Assembly: GCA_051453625.1 (NCBI GenBank)
Contig: JBOZIK010000001.1
Span: 194,152,715 to 194,190,009 of the forward strand
Direction: 5' to 3'
DNA from: Welwitschia mirabilis
Taxonomy: Eukaryota; Gnetophyta; Gnetopsida; Welwitschiales
DNA length: 37,295 bases
Part shown: one piece after another, positions 33,733-37,295 of the stretch
Numbering within the stretch: position 1 is the stretch's first letter
Layout of the letters: every line of letters starts with the position of its first letter
Translations under genes and position numbers: made by a program
Notes under the pieces: model-generated
The model's input: only the letters and a program-made list of their open reading frames with translations
The model's database searches: none
What the model was told of the DNA's origin: nothing

Positions 33733-33939
33733 AATTAGAAAACATATATTGTTGATAAAAAATTATAATGATCTTTAAAGTTATCCTTTAGATAAAATAG
33801 TAGTTCGATAACATTTAAAAAAAAAAAAAGAAGGAAGAAAGAAATAAAAAATAAAAAATAGAATGAATGGAAATCTATAATTCTTTCTTAATTTAAGAAA
33901 GAAATGCCATTAATAGACTTGGAGACAAAATCATAATAG
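33733..33939. repeat. Purine-rich simple sequence
   Basis: At about 33814-33865 an A run passes into GAAGGAAGAAAG and an (ATAAAAA) tract. No gene is seen. Confidence 0.6.
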
Positions 33940-34030
33940 AGTGGTGTAGTGGCTTAATGGTAGAGTAGGTAAAAGCATTACATGCAGTAGGAAGACACTT
34001 CCTAGGTGGTGCATGTTACTAAAGGTGAAA
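33940..34030 (+). other. tRNA A-box-like sequence, possible SINE remnant
   Basis: GTGGTGTAGTGGCTTAATGG continues into TAGAGTAGG; the core TGGCTTAATGG at 33950-33960 fits the A box rule TRGYNNARNGG exactly. I see no convincing B box within 60 bases, so this is either a strongly decayed SINE or chance. A T run occurs near 34045. Confidence 0.3.
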
Positions 34031-34199
34031 GGTATAGTAGAGGTCTTTTTTTTCCCTCCTCTAAGGCAACTGTTAATAAGCGCTTATTTAGAGATGATGA
34101 AAAAAGCATGTGAAAAGATAAGATAGTCTTTTCCAGCCTAAATAATGTCTTAATAAGAAGACTCTCCATTACTTTAAAGTATAATATTAGTTTTTTCAA

Positions 34200-35289
34200 T
34201 ATCTCTAAAGAGGTATGTTCTAAGTCAAATTCAAGATTGAAAACTATCTTTTAGGTAGATTTAAATTGTCTAGATCATTTCCTAGATTAAATCTTGTTCA
34301 CTCTTGGATAATGACAAAATGATTAGAAATAAGGAAAGCAGAGGTTGTAGCTATGTTGGAGGATTTGCTTTTCTTTTAGTTTGCCTTCTCATGAAATAAA
34401 GCTCAGATCAAATGAACTATTGTTATTTAGAATGCATGAGTTAGATATAACCCCTAGAATCTGGAAGTCGGATATGAAAAAACTTGTTTGATAATGTACC
34501 AATTTAAGTATCAATGTAGAACTTCCCAATTAAGTTTTGAAAAGACAATCTACTAGAGGAGGCTGTAAGAAATTTTGGGAGATAAATTAACATAGATAGG
34601 ATTATAGAAAAAGCATCTAGTTTATCTCGACAAGATTTCATATTTAGTTCACATTTCAGAAGATGAAAAGGATAAAGTAGATCTAGTTCAAATTGAACTG
34701 GTAATTTAAAACCCTAAATATGGGATATAAGAATGTTTTAACTGTATGTAAGATTTGAAAAATACTTAGAAAGAAAATTAATAAAGGAATCTATTAAATA
34801 GAACTATTATCATAGGAAAGGGCAACAAAAGAATGAATGTTGAATAAAGATAATCTACAACTTATGTGATAAACCTAGTTATGTGAAAGATGAATGCAAA
34901 ATAAAAAAGAAGAAATCACTACTAAAAATAAGGAAGGAATTCATATTTAAAAAAAAAAAAAAAAGATTCAAAGGGTTAACAAACCTATTTAATGAGTAGG
35001 AACTATAAAAACATTAGATTTAAGAAATAACATTATTCCACTAGTAGAGCAAATGCTAACACTTCAACTCATATAAAAAGCAAGAATAATGAGAATGGAT
35101 AGACCTCACCAAAAGGAAACATAAATAAAGATGAGATTACGAAAATAAAAGTTCCATCGCCGTTAAAAGGTCATGAAGTATACAATACATGGGGGAAACT
35201 ATCAAATGTTGAAGAGAATATTAGAGAAACGTAAGTAAATATTTTGAATAATCATTGTAAACTTTGATATATATGATTAATAAATGCAT
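34200..35289 (+). pseudogene. LINE ORF1 (DUF4283-like plus zinc knuckle), degenerate
   Basis: ORF1 of plant LINEs binds RNA. Here about 34515-34740 reads, across frames, VELPN, LEEAVRNFGR and INIDRIIEKASSLSRQDFIF, then VDLVQI, in the order of the DUF4283-type ORF1 domain. At 34856-34897 a zinc knuckle reads Y-NL-C-DKPS-Y-VKDE-C: spacing is exact, but the first Cys and the His are both Tyr and the Gly is Ser, each a single-base change. A Lys-rich tail follows (KIKKKKS) and a poly-A run at 34950-34965. Stops throughout. The endonuclease of the same LINE follows on the same strand, which supports the call. Confidence 0.65.
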
Positions 35290-36245
35290 TAAGCATTGAG
35301 AGAAAAATGAATGATTATCTTATCCTAGAATATTATGGAGATGGAAACCTCCTATAAGGAGAAATCCCTACTTCATCTAATAAAAAAATGAAAATGTAAA
35401 TTCAGTTTATATACAAGAAATAAAACTTCTATTTAGAAATCTTTAGATTCCCTCACAGGATTAGTTACATAATTCAGTAGCAAGCTTAAGTAGATCTAGA
35501 GGCTTAATCATGACAAATAGGTTATCATTTAAAATGATAAAGACCAAAACTAGTCCATTACTATTTAAATCTCGGACATGGCTCTAACAAACATCTATTA
35601 ACATTAAAATCAGCAATTAAGATCAAGAATTCTTTTGGAGTTGATAGGAAAATATATAAAATATGATTAGGTGATTACTATAAACTTTACTTAATGTCTT
35701 TACATGTGGGAAAAATAGGGTAGTAACCATAGGATGAATTTAAAATAAATAAATATGTTTACTTTTATCATAAATAAAAAATGTATGACATGGAGCTCCT
35801 AAATAGTTAATTTACCTAGTGTAATAGAATAAGTAGGACTAAAAAAATATTTATAAGGATTGATAAGGCCTGAATCTTAGGTAAAATGGTTAACTCTATG
35901 GTATGCTCCTTAAGAAGCCTAACTATAATAGATTCTGATCACTAGCTTATTCTTCTTCAAATAGAGATGACAACATCTTGCTATCATAGCTTTAGAATGA
36001 AAAGGTACTAGCTAAAGAGAGAAATCCTTAGAGTTAATGTAGGATTCTTAGACTCAATATAACAAAAAATACCAATGGATGTTCTTTTTAAGAGCTTCTA
36101 ATCATCTAGAGGTAAAGGTTAGAACCTAGACCAAGGAGAACAGAGCTAATTTTAAAAAGAAAAAAAAGGCATTACTAGATTAGCTAAAGGAAATCCATCA
36201 CAAGGAGAAAGAATTTTAGCTTAATGATAAAGAGGATGCAGAGAC
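35290..36245 (+). pseudogene. LINE ORF2 endonuclease, truncated before RT
   Basis: The AP-endonuclease-like domain nicks target DNA. VYIQEIKL at 35406-35429 matches the conserved (I)QETK block with its catalytic Glu (35418-35420). CNRISRTKKIFIRIDKA at about 35828-35878 matches the FTWxNxR...RLDR block, and SLTIIDSDH (35916-35942) is the SDH block with Asp and His intact, followed by a stop. YHSFRMKRYWLK-like sequence and a charged helix (KEIHHKEKEF, NDKEDAETL) follow, as between endonuclease and RT. The reading is lost at about 36245 and no RT follows. Frameshifts and stops are numerous. Confidence 0.78.
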
Positions 36246-36269
36246 CCTGATTGAATTTCATGATTCTTA

Positions 36270-36331
36270 AAGAAATGGAAAAAAATCCATGGAAAATAAT
36301 AAGAAATGGAAAAAAATCCATGGAAAATAAT
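36270..36331 (+). repeat. Perfect 31-bp tandem duplication
   Basis: Bases 36270-36300 and 36301-36331 are identical 31-base units, directly adjacent. Perfect identity means a recent event. It lies just past the point where the LINE reading ends. Confidence 0.9.
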
Positions 36332-37295
36332 GTTATAAGTATTGCAATGTGTATTTGTGCTTCTAATTCCAATATTCTAAAGATCGAATTCAACTTGCAA
36401 CATCTGAAAAGCTAATATTCTAATTGCACATAATACACATTTGTATAGTGGGATCAATCCAAATGTCATACATTTATAGAAGGCTTTCAAAAGAGAATAT
36501 GAAAAATTGCTTTCATAAAAATAAGAATAACATCTTTTAAAATTTTGCTTTAAAGGAAACAAAATCAAACAATGCAAAGATGAAGATGGAATGTAATGCA
36601 ATGTAATGAATGCAATGAATTAATGACACTTCCAATCTATTGTCACTTAGATTGGCCCTTATAACCTATTTCAATTACAAATTCATATTACTTAAATTGC
36701 AATTAAGATAACCTATAAAAAAGAACAATAAAACACTTGAAAAGATTTTAATTCAATTAATACTTTTATTAATAAAATTGAATTACATCCACTTACGACA
36801 ACTCCTCCTTAATGGAAGTTTCACTGCCTAACATCAAGNNNNNNNNNNNNNNNNNNNNNNNNNNNNNNNNNNNNNNNNNNNNNNNNNNNNNNNNNNNNNN
36901 NNNNNNNNNNNNNNNNNNNNNNNNNNNNNNNNNNNNNNAAAATCAAACAATGCAAAGATGAAGATGGAATGCAATGTAATGGAATGAAATGAAATACAAT
37001 GTAATGAATGTAATGAATTAATGACACTTCCAATCTATTGTCACTTAGATTGGCCCTTATAACCTATTTCAATTACAAATTCGTATCACTTAAATTGCAA
37101 TTAAGATAATCTATAAAAAAGAACAATAAAACACTTGAAAATATTTCAATTCAATTAATACTTTTATTAATAAAATTGAATTACATCCACTTACGACAAC
37201 TCCTTCTTAATGAAATTTTCACTGCCTAACATCAAGGTGGTCCTTCTTATAAGTAGGATGGATCTCCTTGCCTTCAATAATTTCCAATTATCACA
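36332..37295 (-). mobile_element. AT-rich repeat, possible LTR fragment, with haplotype duplicate
   Basis: No coding motif. Bases 36561-36838 recur at 36939-37236 around a 100-N gap; the second copy is 20 bases longer, all in an (AATGN)n microsatellite near 36962-37018. On the minus strand AAGGAGGAGTTG before TCGTAAGTGGATG looks like a polypurine tract with a sequence after it, and TTATAAGGGCC near 36657 is TATA-like, so an LTR is possible. This is weak. The frames at 36184-36393, 36377-36601 and 36821-37033 are chance openings. Confidence 0.4.

Noticed and set aside
33940-34030. A functional tRNA gene
   Set aside because: The A-box-like core is good, but there is no B box, no foldable acceptor or anticodon arm that I can pair, and no CCA-side stem.
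1-37295. A novel intact biological system, CRISPR array or gene cluster
   Set aside because: Both strands show only decayed retroelements and unrecognised AT-rich DNA; there is no regular spacer array and no intact multi-gene frame.

Overview
This window looks like plant nuclear DNA: a very AT-rich, gene-poor stretch built almost entirely from old, broken transposable elements. I found no intact host gene, rRNA, tRNA, CRISPR array or bacterial-type operon. The plant call rests on the element types: an Athila-lineage Ty3/gypsy retrotransposon, Ty3/gypsy chromovirus-like elements primed by initiator-Met tRNA, and plant LINEs with a DUF4283-like/zinc-knuckle ORF1. Slow decay without removal and low GC would suit a large plant genome (gymnosperm-like is a guess); species cannot be read from this.

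Layout. 1-3171: a long gap, then AT-rich DNA with no recognisable gene. 3172-4965 (minus): a short chromovirus-related LTR element, LTR / about 0.7 kb interior / LTR, with a decayed primer-binding site. 4966-5856 (plus): the 3' interior end of an Athila-like element, ending in a polypurine tract. 5857-19757 (plus): a degenerate Athila element with 5' LTR, leader, gag, protease, RT, RNase H, integrase, 3' untranslated region, polypurine tract and 3' LTR. 19958-20345: another copy of the LTR end. 20360-20850: part of an unrelated LTR-like sequence. About 21.3-26.8 kb (minus): a degenerate chromovirus with 5' LTR, PBS, gag with zinc knuckle, protease, RT, RNase H and integrase; a tRNA-like (SINE-like) piece sits inside its RT. 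29.1-30.4 kb (minus): a LINE reverse transcriptase. 34.2-36.25 kb (plus): a LINE ORF1 plus the endonuclease part of ORF2, cut before the RT. 36.4-37.3 kb: a duplicated AT-rich sequence that may be an LTR.

Every coding region carries many stop codons and frameshifts, so all are pseudogenes and nothing here should act together as a pathway. Several catalytic or metal-binding residues are lost by G-to-A or C-to-T type changes, as expected for long-methylated repeats.

One technical point governs any reading of the window. All eleven gaps of exactly 100 N have, on their right side, a second copy of the sequence on their left. The apparent doubling of protease, RT/RNase H, integrase and LTR segments is therefore most simply two haplotypes or unmerged contig ends, not biology.
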